NCBI GenBank assembly: GCA_030656035.1
Contig: JAUSOK010000052.1
Location: 1-34,054 of the forward strand
DNA: 34,054 nucleotides
Source: Syntrophales bacterium
GTDB taxonomy: Bacteria > Desulfobacterota > Syntrophia > Syntrophales > Fen-1087
Direction: 5' to 3'
A program made the translations under genes and the position numbers. The notes beneath the pieces are model-generated. The model had not been told where the DNA came from. It ran no database searches and was given only the letters and a program-made list of their open reading frames with translations. How positions within the stretch are numbered: the stretch's first letter is position 1; the number at the start of each line of letters is the position of its first letter. Shown piece after piece: positions 1 through 8,568 of this stretch.

Positions 1-34
1 AGATGATTGTGGACGTATATGGAGTCTGTGTTCT

Positions 35-1438
35 TTACCGTCCCCGCCAGCAGCAGAGGCAGAGCTGATCTTCTGCCATGCCGATGGCTTCGATCATGTC
101 TTCAATATGCAGATATTTGAGCGATGTCACATTCAGATCCCGGCGGATCCATTCCACCATCTCCCTGTATTTGTCAGAGCGGTGATCAAGATATTCCTCA
201 ATGTTCTCGATATCGGCGCCCTCTATGGCCCGGATGGCCCGCCGGGAAGCCAGCTCCGATTTGGACCTTGTCGAAGAGGCAAAACTGCAGGGAAACATCA
301 GGGGGGGACAGGCCGGACGGATGTGGATTTCCCGGGCGCCGTTGTCGAGAAGCTTCTTGACGGTGAAGTTCTTCAGTTGCGTCCCGCGCACGATGGAATC
401 GTCGCAGACGATCATCCGGCTGTCCTTGATGACGCCCCGGATAGCACTGAGTTTCATGGTCGCTACAAGGTCCCGGATATCCTGGGATGGCGGGGTGTAA
501 CTCCGGCCGTAACCCGGCGTGTATTTCACGAGCGGCCGCCGGTAGGGAATGCCGGATTCAATGGCGTATCCGATGGCATGACCGACGCCGGAATCGGGAA
601 TCCCGGTGACAAAGTCGGCTTTAACGTCATCGTTGCGGGCCATGGCCCGGCCGCAGCGTTCCCGGGCGTTTTCCACCGTAATCCCCTCATAGACCGATGA
701 GGGATCCCCCGTGTAGATCCAAAGGAAGGCGCAGACGCGTTTTTCGGTGTTTTCGGCTTTGAGGTTTTTCAGTCCCGACAGGGACAGCAGCGTGATTTCA
801 CCGGGCCCCAGATGCTTCACGAAATGGTAGCCGAGATTCGGAAAGGCGCTGACTTCGGTTGCGACGGCAAATCCCCTCTCCCCATAGCTGCCGTTCTCGC
901 CGATGGAAAGAGGAAAGCGGCCGTATTTGTCGCGAGCGGCATAGACGCCTTCGGGGGTCATGATCAGCGCGCAGATTGACCCTTCAATGGCATCCTGCAT
1001 CTTGACGATGCCGTCAACAATCGAGTCGCCCTGATTGATCAGTTTGGCCACCATCTCAACGGTATTGATCCCGCCGCCGGTCATTTCGCTGAAGGACGCG
1101 CCCTCGTCCATGAGTTTTTGCGTGAGCTCTTCCTTGTTGATGATCAAACCGGTTACGGCGATCGCGAAGGTGCCGAACTTGGAACGTACGATCAGGGGCT
1201 GGGGCGATTCATCGTCGATGGCGCCGATCCCCTGGTAGCCGTTCATGCTTTTGTAATCCTCAACGAAACGGGATTTGAATTGCGCCTGGCTGATGCTGTG
1301 AATGCTGTTGTAAAACCCCTGATCTCCGAATACGGATATCCCCCCATTCTCCGTACCCAGGTGCGAATGGTAATCCGTTCCATAAAACAGCGTTTTCGGA
1401 CAATCCTGCCGCGATACAACCCCAAATAAACCACCCAT
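35..1438 (-). CDS. PurF-like amidophosphoribosyltransferase paralogue without the N-terminal Cys
   Basis: This 467-residue protein has the two-domain layout of glutamine PRPP amidotransferase, the first enzyme of purine synthesis: an N-terminal Ntn-hydrolase glutaminase domain (about 1-230) and a C-terminal phosphoribosyltransferase domain with the PRPP loop DDSIVRGTQ at 346-354. Cysteines at 236, 384, 460 and 463 (CLCC near the C terminus) match the positions of the Fe-S ligands of Bacillus-type PurF. The oddity is the N terminus, MGGLFGVVS. Family enzymes start MCG, with Cys exposed as nucleophile after Met removal, and here that residue is Gly. Glutamine hydrolysis by the usual mechanism should be impossible, so it may use ammonia or have another role. 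The start at 1438 is preceded by a GAGG motif, and I saw no upstream start giving Met-Cys. Fold assignment is firm, but whether it makes phosphoribosylamine in the cell is uncertain, so no symbol is given. Confidence 0.85.
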   Translation of the reverse strand: MGGLFGVVSRQDCPKTLFYGTDYHSHLGTENGGISVFGDQGFYNSIHSISQAQFKSRFVEDYKSMNGYQGIGAIDDESPQPLIVRSKFGTFAIAVTGLIINKEELTQKLMDEGASFSEMTGGGINTVEMVAKLINQGDSIVDGIVKMQDAIEGSICALIMTPEGVYAARDKYGRFPLSIGENGSYGERGFAVATEVSAFPNLGYHFVKHLGPGEITLLSLSGLKNLKAENTEKRVCAFLWIYTGDPSSVYEGITVENARERCGRAMARNDDVKADFVTGIPDSGVGHAIGYAIESGIPYRRPLVKYTPGYGRSYTPPSQDIRDLVATMKLSAIRGVIKDSRMIVCDDSIVRGTQLKNFTVKKLLDNGAREIHIRPACPPLMFPCSFASSTRSKSELASRRAIRAIEGADIENIEEYLDHRSDKYREMVEWIRRDLNVTSLKYLHIEDMIEAIGMAEDQLCLCCWRGR

Positions 1439-1522
1439 GGCGTCCTCACAAAATGTCTATAAAAATATAAAGGTTTTACTCATACAACCCATTGAAAAGG
1501 TTGAAGAAAAATATGACAATCA

Positions 1523-2716
1523 CTACTTTGACTTCATGACGGCCGCGTGAATCCGGTCCAGTCCTTTTTCAATATTCGCCATGGACGTGGCATAGGAAAG
1601 ACGGAGGTGATCGTCATGACCGAACTCGCCGCCGGGAATGACCGCCACATTCGCTTCTTCCAGCAGATAGGCGGCCCAATCGGCCGACGTCGTCAGGACC
1701 TTGCCGCCCTGTTTTCTGCCGAGCAGGCCGGCAATGCTCGGAAAGACATAAAAGGCCCCCTGGGGGGCCATGCAGGTGATCCCCGGAATCGCGTTGAGTC
1801 GTTCCACGATGACGTTTCTTCTCTTTTCGAATTCCCTGACCATAGTGATCACAACGGCCTGATCGCCGTTCAGGGCTTCCACGGAAGCCTTCTGGGCAAT
1901 GGAATTTGGGTTCGACGTATTCTGGCTTTGCAGTTTCGTCACCGCGGCGATGATATCCGCCGGTCCGGCGGCGTATCCAATTCGCCAGCCGGTCATGGCG
2001 TGCGATTTGGATAGTCCGTTCACCACCACGGTCAGGTCTTTCATGGCGGGGCAAACGGACGGCACATTCGCAAAGGGCATGCCGTCATAGAGAATTTTCT
2101 CGTAGATGTCGTCCGAAATGACCAGCACGCCTTTGCCTACCAGCACATTCGCCAGCTTTTCCATTTCCGCCGGGCTATAGGCCACGCCGCTGGGATTCGA
2201 GGGGCTGTTGATGATCACGGCCCGCGTCCTTTCGCCAATGGCTGCCTCCAGATGCGCCGGCTGAATCTTAAATCCCTCGGAAGATTTCGTTTCCAGGATA
2301 ACCGGCTTTGCGCCGGTCAGAATCACGATATCCGGATAGGAGACCCAGTAGGGCGAGGGAATAATCACTTCGTCGCCCTCTTCAAAGAGCACCTGCGCCA
2401 GATTATAGAGGGTATGCTTTGCGCCGCAGGATACGGCGATCTGGGTCCGGTTGTAGCTCAGGCCATTATCCCGCTCAAGCTTGCCGATGATGGCGTCCTT
2501 GAGTTCGTCGATACCGCCGACGGGGGTATATTTTGTGAAGCCCGCTTCAATGGCCCGGATGGCCGCCTGCTTGACATTATCCGGCGTGTCAAAGTCCGGT
2601 TCGCCGGCGCCGAATCCGATGATATCCCGGCCCTCTGCCCGCAGGGCATTGGCCTTCATGGTGATTGCCAGCGTGGGCGACGGCTTGATGGCGTTGATGC
2701 GATCTGTCAGCTTCAT
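1523..2716 (-). CDS. Aspartate-type aminotransferase (class I PLP enzyme)
   Basis: A fold-type I, PLP-dependent aminotransferase of about 397 residues, in the Ib aspartate/prephenate aminotransferase group typical of many bacteria. It would exchange amino groups between aspartate (or prephenate) and 2-oxoglutarate in the cytosol. Visible marks are the N-terminal IKPSPTLAIT, GAGEPDFDTP, the NSPSNPSGV segment, SDDIYEK, and the PLP-binding lysine in GLSKSHAMTGWRIGY (Lys237 from the chosen start). I prefer the ATG at 2716, because relatives begin MKL. A GTG at 2722, two bases after the coaD stop, lies closer to the AAGGAA ribosome site and would add two residues. The gene directly follows coaD and is probably co-transcribed with it. 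Exact substrate preference cannot be read from the sequence. Confidence 0.9.
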   Translation of the reverse strand: MKLTDRINAIKPSPTLAITMKANALRAEGRDIIGFGAGEPDFDTPDNVKQAAIRAIEAGFTKYTPVGGIDELKDAIIGKLERDNGLSYNRTQIAVSCGAKHTLYNLAQVLFEEGDEVIIPSPYWVSYPDIVILTGAKPVILETKSSEGFKIQPAHLEAAIGERTRAVIINSPSNPSGVAYSPAEMEKLANVLVGKGVLVISDDIYEKILYDGMPFANVPSVCPAMKDLTVVVNGLSKSHAMTGWRIGYAAGPADIIAAVTKLQSQNTSNPNSIAQKASVEALNGDQAVVITMVREFEKRRNVIVERLNAIPGITCMAPQGAFYVFPSIAGLLGRKQGGKVLTTSADWAAYLLEEANVAVIPGGEFGHDDHLRLSYATSMANIEKGLDRIHAAVMKSK

Positions 2717-2724
2717 AATCACTA

Positions 2725-3213
2725 TTATTCCTTGCCCTTTGCAAATATTTGCTCAAGTCTTTCATTAACAATATCAGGCACCAGTCCCTTGACGGATCCG
2801 CCCAGGCTGGCCGCCTCCTTGATCAGATTGGAACTCGTATAAAACCACTGATAGCCCGTCATGAGAAAAACGGTCTCGACGTCGCGGTTCAGGCGTCTGT
2901 TGATCAGGGCCATCTGAAACTCGTATTCAAAGTCTGAAACAGCCCGCAGTCCCCTGAGGATCACATTGGCATTCACACTTTTCACATAATCGACCAGCAG
3001 GCCGGTGGAGCAGTCAACCCGGACATGATTATCCTTGATGACGGCGCGCACCAGGTCCATTCTCTCCTGAACGGAAAAGAGGGAGGCCTTGTTCGGGTTG
3101 TAGGCCACAAGGATGATCAGTTCGTCAAACATCCTGCGCGCGCGCGTGATAATGTCTAAATGTCCATTCGTAACGGGATCAAAAGAACCGGGATAGACTG
3201 CAATTTTTTTCAT
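2725..3213 (-). CDS. coaD: Phosphopantetheine adenylyltransferase
   Basis: CoaD transfers AMP from ATP to 4'-phosphopantetheine, giving dephospho-CoA, the next-to-last step of coenzyme A synthesis. The 162-residue length is normal for this cytosolic hexamer. The nucleotidyltransferase signature is clear: YPGSFDPVTNGHLDI, with the catalytic His18 of the T/HxGH motif. RGLRAVSDFEYEFQMA follows, and near the C terminus YTSSNLIKEAA corresponds to the conserved ISSS-type loop. The start at 3213 has an AGGACGG ribosome site. It is the first gene after a candidate promoter that overlaps the end of rsmD, with the aminotransferase gene behind it. Confidence 0.97.
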   Translation of the reverse strand: MKKIAVYPGSFDPVTNGHLDIITRARRMFDELIILVAYNPNKASLFSVQERMDLVRAVIKDNHVRVDCSTGLLVDYVKSVNANVILRGLRAVSDFEYEFQMALINRRLNRDVETVFLMTGYQWFYTSSNLIKEAASLGGSVKGLVPDIVNERLEQIFAKGKE

Positions 3214-3289
3214 GATAACCGTCCTGTTGATATTTTTTTTCTAACTTGCCTGCAGCAACAGGGCCTCCTCCGCCCGATGGATGCGGCAA

Positions 3290-3317
3290 ACCATACTTAT
3301 CTGCGTCTATTTGTCAA
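3290..3317 (-). promoter_or_regulatory. Candidate sigma-70 promoter for coaD and the aminotransferase gene
   Basis: On the minus strand a perfect TTGACA (3317-3312) is followed after 16 bases by TATGGT (3295-3290), about 75 bases before the coaD start. The -35 box overlaps the last codon region of rsmD. The -10 box matches four of six consensus bases. This is a prediction from sequence only. Confidence 0.45.
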
Positions 3318-3868
3318 TCTCTTTTCTTGAAAAAAGACAGGATCGTATCGCCGTACTGTCTCTGATCGGTCAGAACAAATTGTCCGGACTCATCAACCGC
3401 TGCGGCTTCACGGACTGAATGCTGAACGGCCAAAAGACCGTCCTTTTCCATCAAGGATCCATTTCGAAGATGTTCCAGGGTCAGGCTTACGATTCCCCGC
3501 TCATAAGGCGGATCGGCAAACAGAAGATCAAAGGTTTCAGACCTCTTGACCAGTCTCTGAATCGCCTTGATGAAATCGGACGCCAGGATTTCACCTTTGC
3601 CGCCAAAACCGCATGTTTCTATATTTCTGCCGATGGCGTCAATCAAAGCCCGATTGTTTTCAACGAACACGGCCTTGAGAGCCCCTCTGCTCAGGGCTTC
3701 GAGTCCCATGCTTCCCGTCCCGGCAAAGAGGTCGAGAAATGTTTTGCCGTCAACAATCCCGATGATGTTGAAGAAAGCCTCCTTGATACTGTCGGCGGTC
3801 GGCCGGACGGCGGATTTTCCCGGGATGAACAGACGTCTGCCCCTGGCATCGCCGCCGATAATTCTCAT
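3314..3868 (-). CDS. rsmD: 16S rRNA (guanine966-N2)-methyltransferase RsmD
   Basis: RsmD methylates N2 of G966 of 16S rRNA during small-subunit assembly. From the start MRIIGGDARGRRL the protein has 184 residues, the usual size. The SAM-binding motif LDLFAGTGSMGLEALSRG lies at 45-62, and the catalytic motif IV FADPPY ends at about 122. The open frame extends 28 codons further upstream, into the end of asd. The start at 3868 is chosen because it gives the family N terminus and forms an ATGA overlap with the asd stop codon, so translation is probably coupled. I see nothing unusual in it. Confidence 0.95.
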   Translation of the reverse strand: MRIIGGDARGRRLFIPGKSAVRPTADSIKEAFFNIIGIVDGKTFLDLFAGTGSMGLEALSRGALKAVFVENNRALIDAIGRNIETCGFGGKGEILASDFIKAIQRLVKRSETFDLLFADPPYERGIVSLTLEHLRNGSLMEKDGLLAVQHSVREAAAVDESGQFVLTDQRQYGDTILSFFKKRD

Positions 3869-4884
3869 CCCAGATAGTCCCTGATGAGAATTTCCGCAAT
3901 CTGGACGGCGTTGAGCGCGGCGCCCTTCCTGAGGTTGTCGGAGACGACCCACATATTGATCCCGTTGGCAATGGATTCGTCTTCCCGAATGCGCCCCACA
4001 TATGTGTCATTATGGCCCACCGCGTCGATCGCCATGGGATAGCGTCTCTGTGCGGGATCGTCGATGACCTGAACGCCGGGCGCCCGGGACAGCAGTTCCC
4101 TTACTTGCGCCGGCGTGATCTTTCGTTCCGTTTCGATATTGATCGATTCGGAATGGGCGTAGAACACCGGCACACGCACTGTTGTCGCCGTTACCGCAAT
4201 GGAAGGATCATTCATGATCTTTCTTGTCTCATTGACCATCTTCATCTCTTCCTTGGTGTACCCATTGTCGAGGAAGACGTCGATCTGCGGCAGACAATTG
4301 AAGGCGATCTGATAGGGATAGACCTTCACGACCGGTTCCCGACCGGACAGGATCGCACGGGTCTGGTCTTCCAGTTCGTCGACGGCCTTCTTTCCGGTCC
4401 CGGAAACTGACTGGTAAGTGGAAACCACAATCCGCTTGATCCGGACGGCGTCGTGGATGGGCTTCAGGACCACAACCATCTGAATGGTCGAACAGTTCGG
4501 ATTGGCAATAATACCCTTTTTTTTATACTGGCCGATGGCTTCGGCGTTGACCTCCGGGACGACCAGCGGAATCTCCGGATCCATCCGAAAGGCGCTCGTG
4601 TTGTCGATTACGACACACCCGGACCGGGCGGCAATGGGCGCAAATTTTTCGCTGATGCTCCCCCCTGCGGAAAAAAGACCGACCTGAACGCCGTCAAAGG
4701 AATCCTCGTTCAGAACTTCTACCTTAACGGATTTTCCCCTGTATTCCAGAGACTTGCCGAGAGAGCGCGCGGAAGCAAGCAGCTTCAGTTGACCCACGGG
4801 AAAGTCTCTTTGCTCCAGGACCCGGATCATTTCGTTGCCGACTGCGCCGGTGGCGCCGACGACGGCTACACTGAATGTTCTCAT
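3865..4884 (-). CDS. asd: Aspartate-semialdehyde dehydrogenase
   Basis: Asd reduces aspartyl-4-phosphate with NADPH to aspartate-4-semialdehyde, the branch point to lysine/diaminopimelate, threonine and methionine. The 339-residue protein begins MRTFSVAVVGATGAVG, a Rossmann NADP-binding glycine motif, and carries the active-site cysteine in NPNCSTIQM (Cys131). The segment VFYAHSESINIE supplies substrate-binding and general-base residues typical of the family. Its length and motifs fit the Gram-positive-like/deltaproteobacterial Asd branch rather than the longer enterobacterial form (inference). Its stop overlaps the start of rsmD. A terminator upstream separates it from pssA, so it should have its own promoter in 4885-4932, but none was clear. 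Confidence 0.96.
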   Translation of the reverse strand: MRTFSVAVVGATGAVGNEMIRVLEQRDFPVGQLKLLASARSLGKSLEYRGKSVKVEVLNEDSFDGVQVGLFSAGGSISEKFAPIAARSGCVVIDNTSAFRMDPEIPLVVPEVNAEAIGQYKKKGIIANPNCSTIQMVVVLKPIHDAVRIKRIVVSTYQSVSGTGKKAVDELEDQTRAILSGREPVVKVYPYQIAFNCLPQIDVFLDNGYTKEEMKMVNETRKIMNDPSIAVTATTVRVPVFYAHSESINIETERKITPAQVRELLSRAPGVQVIDDPAQRRYPMAIDAVGHNDTYVGRIREDESIANGINMWVVSDNLRKGAALNAVQIAEILIRDYLG

Positions 4885-4933
4885 AAAACACCAACTCCAA
4901 CTCCAGATTTTTTATTTGCTCTTCATGTACATT

Positions 4934-4968
4934 AAAAATGGTGCGCTGCGGATTTCCCGGAACGCACC
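4934..4968 (-). terminator. Intrinsic terminator after pssA
   Basis: The arms GGTGCG (4940-4945) and CGCACC (4963-4968) enclose further CGG/CCG pairing. Read on the minus strand the hairpin is followed by ATTTTTA. It lies about 80 bases downstream of the pssA stop codon and would separate pssA from asd. On the plus strand a T run also follows, so it could act in both directions. A second small dyad, GGCGGG/CCCGCC (4985-5010), sits between it and pssA. Confidence 0.6.
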
Positions 4969-5048
4969 CTTTTTCTCTTCGCAGGGCGGGATCGCAAAGC
5001 GCAACCCGCCGTTCCCATCCAAGGCTGCCCAGCCCTCAGGGAGCAGCG

Positions 5049-5837
5049 CTATTTTTCCATCAGCCCCGTTTCTTCCTGATGATGAGCCTGCTTTTCCTGG
5101 CCTGCCTGCTTTCTCCGGCTTAGCTTGTAAATCAGCCACACCGGTCCGGACAGGGCATACCCAAAACTGAAGGTAAAGATCATGATCTGCGTTTCCGCAA
5201 TCACAATGATCAGGATCACAACGATCAGCACAAAGGACATGAAGGGTTTTTTGGCGAAAAAATTGAGATCCTTGAAGCTGTAGTACTTGATGCTGCTGAC
5301 CATGAGCAGGGCGACGGCGATCGTCCCGATGAGAATCGACAGGTTGTTAAACTGTCCTTCCCCGTCCAGTTTAAAATAAAGCAGCACCGTTGTCGCAATC
5401 ACGGCGGCGCCTGCCGGAATGGCAAGGCCGTTGAACACCTTGCTGTCAATGATCGCGGTCTGAACATTGAAGCGGGCCAGCCGCAGCGCGCCGCACGTGA
5501 CAAAGAGAAACGCCGCCAGCCATCCCCATTTCCCGAATGACAACAAAGCCCAGTGATAAGACAGAATCGCCGGGGCCACACCGAAGGCAACCAGATCGGC
5601 CAGGGAATCGTATTCGGCGCCGAATTTACTCGTGGTTCGCGTCATGCGGGCAATCCGTCCGTCCAGACCGTCAAAGACCATGGCAAGCAGAATCGCCCAG
5701 GCTGCGATTTCATACAGACCCTTCGTGGATGCAATGATGGAATAAAAACCGGAAAAAAGGCTTGCCGTGGTGAAGAGGTTGGGCAAGATGTAAATCCCCT
5801 TCTTCATCTGGTCTTTGCGAAACCTGTATCTCTTCAT
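5049..5837 (-). CDS. pssA: CDP-diacylglycerol--serine O-phosphatidyltransferase
   Basis: PssA, a membrane-embedded CDP-alcohol phosphatidyltransferase, joins serine to CDP-diacylglycerol to give phosphatidylserine and CMP. The 262-residue protein holds the complete family signature D-G-x2-A-R-x8-G-x3-D-x3-D: Asp59, Gly60, Ala63, Arg64, Gly73, Asp77 and Asp81. Several hydrophobic segments follow, ending in a basic tail (about 235-262) rich in Lys, Gln and Glu. Its start forms a four-base ATGA overlap with the stop of psd, the next enzyme of the pathway. That neighbour supports serine as the substrate rather than glycerol phosphate or inositol. A later Met at residue 11 is a possible alternative start. 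Confidence 0.93.
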   Translation of the reverse strand: MKRYRFRKDQMKKGIYILPNLFTTASLFSGFYSIIASTKGLYEIAAWAILLAMVFDGLDGRIARMTRTTSKFGAEYDSLADLVAFGVAPAILSYHWALLSFGKWGWLAAFLFVTCGALRLARFNVQTAIIDSKVFNGLAIPAGAAVIATTVLLYFKLDGEGQFNNLSILIGTIAVALLMVSSIKYYSFKDLNFFAKKPFMSFVLIVVILIIVIAETQIMIFTFSFGYALSGPVWLIYKLSRRKQAGQEKQAHHQEETGLMEK

Positions 5838-6481
5838 GACAGACCTCCAATCGGCGTCTCTCCCGCCCGGACCCTGTCGCCCGGTTTGACCATGACGACG
5901 GTATCGACAGGCAGGAGAACTTCTACACGTGAGCCGAACCGGATCAGCCCGATGCGCTCACCCTTTTCTACCATCATGCCCTCATTGACCCAGCACACAA
6001 TGCGCCGCGCCACCAATCCGGCGATCTGAATCATCCCGATCGCGCGTCCATCGTCCATCCGGATGACCAGCCCGTTGCGCTCGTTATCCGAAGACGCCTT
6101 GTCCAGGTTCGCCGACAGGAATTTTCCCTCGTAATAGCGAATGGTTTCAATGCGCCCGGTGCAAGGAACCCGATTCACGTGGACGCTGAAGACATTCATG
6201 AAGACGCTGATTTTCCGCAAAGGCCCCGCCATCAGCTCATGATCCCGAATCTCTTCGATCTTGATCACCTCGCCATCCGCCGGCGAAATGACGAGCTTTT
6301 CGCCCGGAGGCGTCTTTCTTTCAGGATTACGGAAAAACCAGATGATAAAAGCTGTAAGAAGCAGCAGGAGAAATGCGGTCCAGCGGGGCGCGAAAGAGAA
6401 AGCGATAAGGGTAAAAAAGGCGGATACAATGATGAAGATATACCCCTCGCGTGCGATGATGCTGTCATGTCTTTGGTTCAT
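5834..6481 (-). CDS. psd: Phosphatidylserine decarboxylase, short type
   Basis: Psd converts phosphatidylserine to phosphatidylethanolamine at the inner membrane. This is the short form (215 residues), with an N-terminal hydrophobic hairpin (about 13-50) that anchors it. Conserved segments include VISPADGEV, FMNVFSVHVNR (the histidine region) and the self-cleavage site RFGSRVEV, where Gly183-Ser184 would be split to create the pyruvoyl cofactor on Ser184. The gene overlaps both neighbours by four bases, the small DUF465-like gene upstream and pssA downstream, which suggests tight co-translation of the two phospholipid enzymes. Confidence 0.95.
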   Translation of the reverse strand: MNQRHDSIIAREGYIFIIVSAFFTLIAFSFAPRWTAFLLLLLTAFIIWFFRNPERKTPPGEKLVISPADGEVIKIEEIRDHELMAGPLRKISVFMNVFSVHVNRVPCTGRIETIRYYEGKFLSANLDKASSDNERNGLVIRMDDGRAIGMIQIAGLVARRIVCWVNEGMMVEKGERIGLIRFGSRVEVLLPVDTVVMVKPGDRVRAGETPIGGLS

Positions 6482-6699
6482 GTCTGATACTTGTCCAGTA
6501 TCCTTATTATTTTTTCCTTTTCGCGCAATTTTCGCTTCTGAAGATTCTTCCGCTCGATCTGCTCTTCCGGCATCAGATAGCGGCGCCGGTTCAATGCTTC
6601 CAGCATCCCCTTCAGTTTTCTGTGCTCGTTTACATGTTTTTGGAGTTCGGCATCCTGATGAACAATCTGTTCAATCAAAAGTATTTCAGCCCTGTCCAT
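6478..6699 (-). CDS. Small DUF465/YdcH-like coiled-coil protein
   Basis: A 73-residue, highly charged protein predicted to be almost entirely helical: LLIEQIVHQDAELQKHVNEH, then a short turn with MPEEQIERK, then a Lys/Arg/Glu-rich second helix. The layout (an EH-x-L first helix, a PEE-type turn, and a second helix rich in Leu and Lys) fits the DUF465 (YdcH) family, whose function is not established. Translation is probably real, because its stop overlaps the psd start (ATGA) and it sits 27 bases after tsaB in a compact run of genes. Family assignment is moderate, and no function is proposed. Confidence 0.7.
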   Translation of the reverse strand: MDRAEILLIEQIVHQDAELQKHVNEHRKLKGMLEALNRRRYLMPEEQIERKNLQKRKLREKEKIIRILDKYQT

Positions 6700-6726
6700 C
6701 CGTTCTCCCTTGCACCCGGTTCACTT

Positions 6727-7452
6727 CTACCTGAATCCCTGAGGCTTGTCAATCTCAGATGTCTCCTGCCGGATAGAGCGTTCCGCCTCAGAGGGGCGCA
6801 GGTAGCAAGGGGTGAATGTGAGCAGATCCAGCCGCCGTCCTTGTAGAAATTGATCCCGCGCCAGCACTGCGGCCGCCGCCGCCCGGACATGGTTCTGGCG
6901 CCCCTCGGCAATGCAGGCCGCCGATGCATATCGTGCATGGATCCGCTGCGCGTATTTTACGGCCCCATCCCCGAGGAAAATAATATCGCCCTTCAGTTCC
7001 TTGAGCCATCGGTCCACATCGACAACCTGCTCCGCAGTGGTCCGCTTCACTGCCGGACCGGCATCCGGACGGTATAATGCCGTATAAACTTGATTTTTCT
7101 GGGCATCGAGCATCGGGCAGATCATCTGCTGACCGACAAGTGCCGCATTGAGCGCCAGAGCCTCCAGGGTCGAGACCCCGACCACCGGCTTTCCGGTTGA
7201 CAGGGCGAGCCCCTTGATCGTTGCAGCGCCGATGCGCAAACCCGTGAAAGAGCCGGGACCGATGGTCACTGCAAAAAAATCCATTTCATCGGGTTGAAAA
7301 CCGGCCAGACGCAAAGCCTGTTCAACTGCCGGCATGAGAATTTCGGAATGATGGCGGCCGTTGTCGACAAAAATATCCGCCCGGAGCATGTCGTCCGCAA
7401 CAACGGCGATACTCACTGTTTTCTGGGATGTGTCGATGGCTAATATCTTCAC
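6727..7452 (-). CDS. tsaB: tRNA t6A37 biosynthesis protein TsaB
   Basis: TsaB is the non-catalytic, actin-like-fold partner of TsaD in making N6-threonylcarbamoyladenosine at position 37 of ANN-decoding tRNAs. The 241-residue protein starts MKILAIDTSQKTVSIAV and carries HHSEILMP and the strongly conserved IGPGSFTGLRIG segment, followed by GLALSTGKPVVGVSTLEALA. The C-terminal half is variable, as in the family. It lies 12 bases after rseP on the same strand. tsaC, tsaD and tsaE are not in the window. Confidence 0.93.
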   Translation of the reverse strand: MKILAIDTSQKTVSIAVVADDMLRADIFVDNGRHHSEILMPAVEQALRLAGFQPDEMDFFAVTIGPGSFTGLRIGAATIKGLALSTGKPVVGVSTLEALALNAALVGQQMICPMLDAQKNQVYTALYRPDAGPAVKRTTAEQVVDVDRWLKELKGDIIFLGDGAVKYAQRIHARYASAACIAEGRQNHVRAAAAAVLARDQFLQGRRLDLLTFTPCYLRPSEAERSIRQETSEIDKPQGFR

Positions 7453-7464
7453 GATTCGAAAGCG

Positions 7465-8568
7465 TTACTTGCCGGTGAAAAACTTCGTAAAATCATCTAC
7501 CGCCTTGATATTCAGACGGTCGATATCTATTATGAAAACAAAGATCATGAGAATAATCAGCAGCACGAAGCCCACCTGATTGGCCATCTCCCTCCATTTT
7601 ACGCTGACCTCGCTGCCTTTGACGATCTCAATGAAATAAAAAAGCAGGTGCCCCCCGTCCAGGACCGGAACAGGCAGAAGATTGAGGATCGCAAGATTGA
7701 TGCTGAGCAGGGCCATGAAGAGGATAAAAGGAACAACCCCCTCTCTGGCCTGTGTACCGGCCATCTGGGCGATCAGGATCGGCCCGCCCAGAGTTTTCGG
7801 CGAAATCACCCCTTCCACGATTTTCACGATGCTCAACAGAGTCAGCCTGCTGATCAGCCAGGTCTGCTTGAGGCTGACCCAACCGGCTTCCAGGGGATTC
7901 ATGCGTTCGATGACAGTTTTGGCTGCCGGTGAAATCCCCAGTTTGTATGAATCCACTTCTTCGCCGAAGATGTTTTTCGATTTCTGCAATTTCGGTTTGA
8001 CCGTTACATCCTGACGGATACCGTCTCTGTTGAAGAAAATTTTCAGCGTCCTTCCCTCGCTGGCGCCGATGGTTTCGGCCAGCCGGGACCATCGGGAAAC
8101 CTTCACGCTGTCGATGGCGATGATCACATCCCCCTCTTTCAGGCCGGCCTCATAAGCCGCCGAATTTTCCTGGACCGTACCGATCGTGCTCGTCAGTGTG
8201 GGAATGCCGACCATGTAAACGACGGTGAAAATCATGATTGCGAGCAGAAAATTGAAAGCGGGACCGGCCGCGACGATCACGATCCGCTTGAGGACGGGCT
8301 GTCTGCTGAAGGACCGCTGCTGTTCTTCTTCCGATAGGCCTTCCACATCCGATTCCCCAAGCAGCTTCACATAGCCGCCCAAGGGGATTGCAGACAGGAG
8401 ATATTCGGTTTCTCCAATCTTTTTTCCAAAAAGCTTCGGCCCGAATCCAAGGGAAAATTTCAATACCCCCACGCCTGATTTTTTGGCTGCGATAAAATGT
8501 CCGAATTCATGGGCAAAAATGAGCACGCCCAGCAAAATGATCATCGATACAATACTGATTCCAATCAA
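7465..8568 (-). CDS. rseP: Site-2 protease RseP, inner-membrane zinc metalloprotease
   Basis: RseP cuts transmembrane segments of anti-sigma factors and signal peptide remnants within the inner membrane. Zinc ligands are visible: HEFGH at 20-24 in the first membrane segment, and LDG at 303-305 (third ligand Asp304) in a later one. GGYVKLLGE marks the membrane-entrant loop. One PDZ domain is recognisable at about 110-190 (NSAAYEAGLKEGDVIIAIDS), where E. coli RseP has two. The 367-residue length fits single-PDZ members. The start overlaps the dxr stop by four bases. The match to this protease group is strong, but its actual targets are unknown. Confidence 0.93.
   Translation of the reverse strand: MIGISIVSMIILLGVLIFAHEFGHFIAAKKSGVGVLKFSLGFGPKLFGKKIGETEYLLSAIPLGGYVKLLGESDVEGLSEEEQQRSFSRQPVLKRIVIVAAGPAFNFLLAIMIFTVVYMVGIPTLTSTIGTVQENSAAYEAGLKEGDVIIAIDSVKVSRWSRLAETIGASEGRTLKIFFNRDGIRQDVTVKPKLQKSKNIFGEEVDSYKLGISPAAKTVIERMNPLEAGWVSLKQTWLISRLTLLSIVKIVEGVISPKTLGGPILIAQMAGTQAREGVVPFILFMALLSINLAILNLLPVPVLDGGHLLFYFIEIVKGSEVSVKWREMANQVGFVLLIILMIFVFIIDIDRLNIKAVDDFTKFFTGK

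Noticed and set aside
4912-5139. A 75-codon minus-strand frame across the end of pssA and its terminator
   Set aside because: It overlaps pssA in another frame and runs through the terminator hairpin, and the product has no known family.
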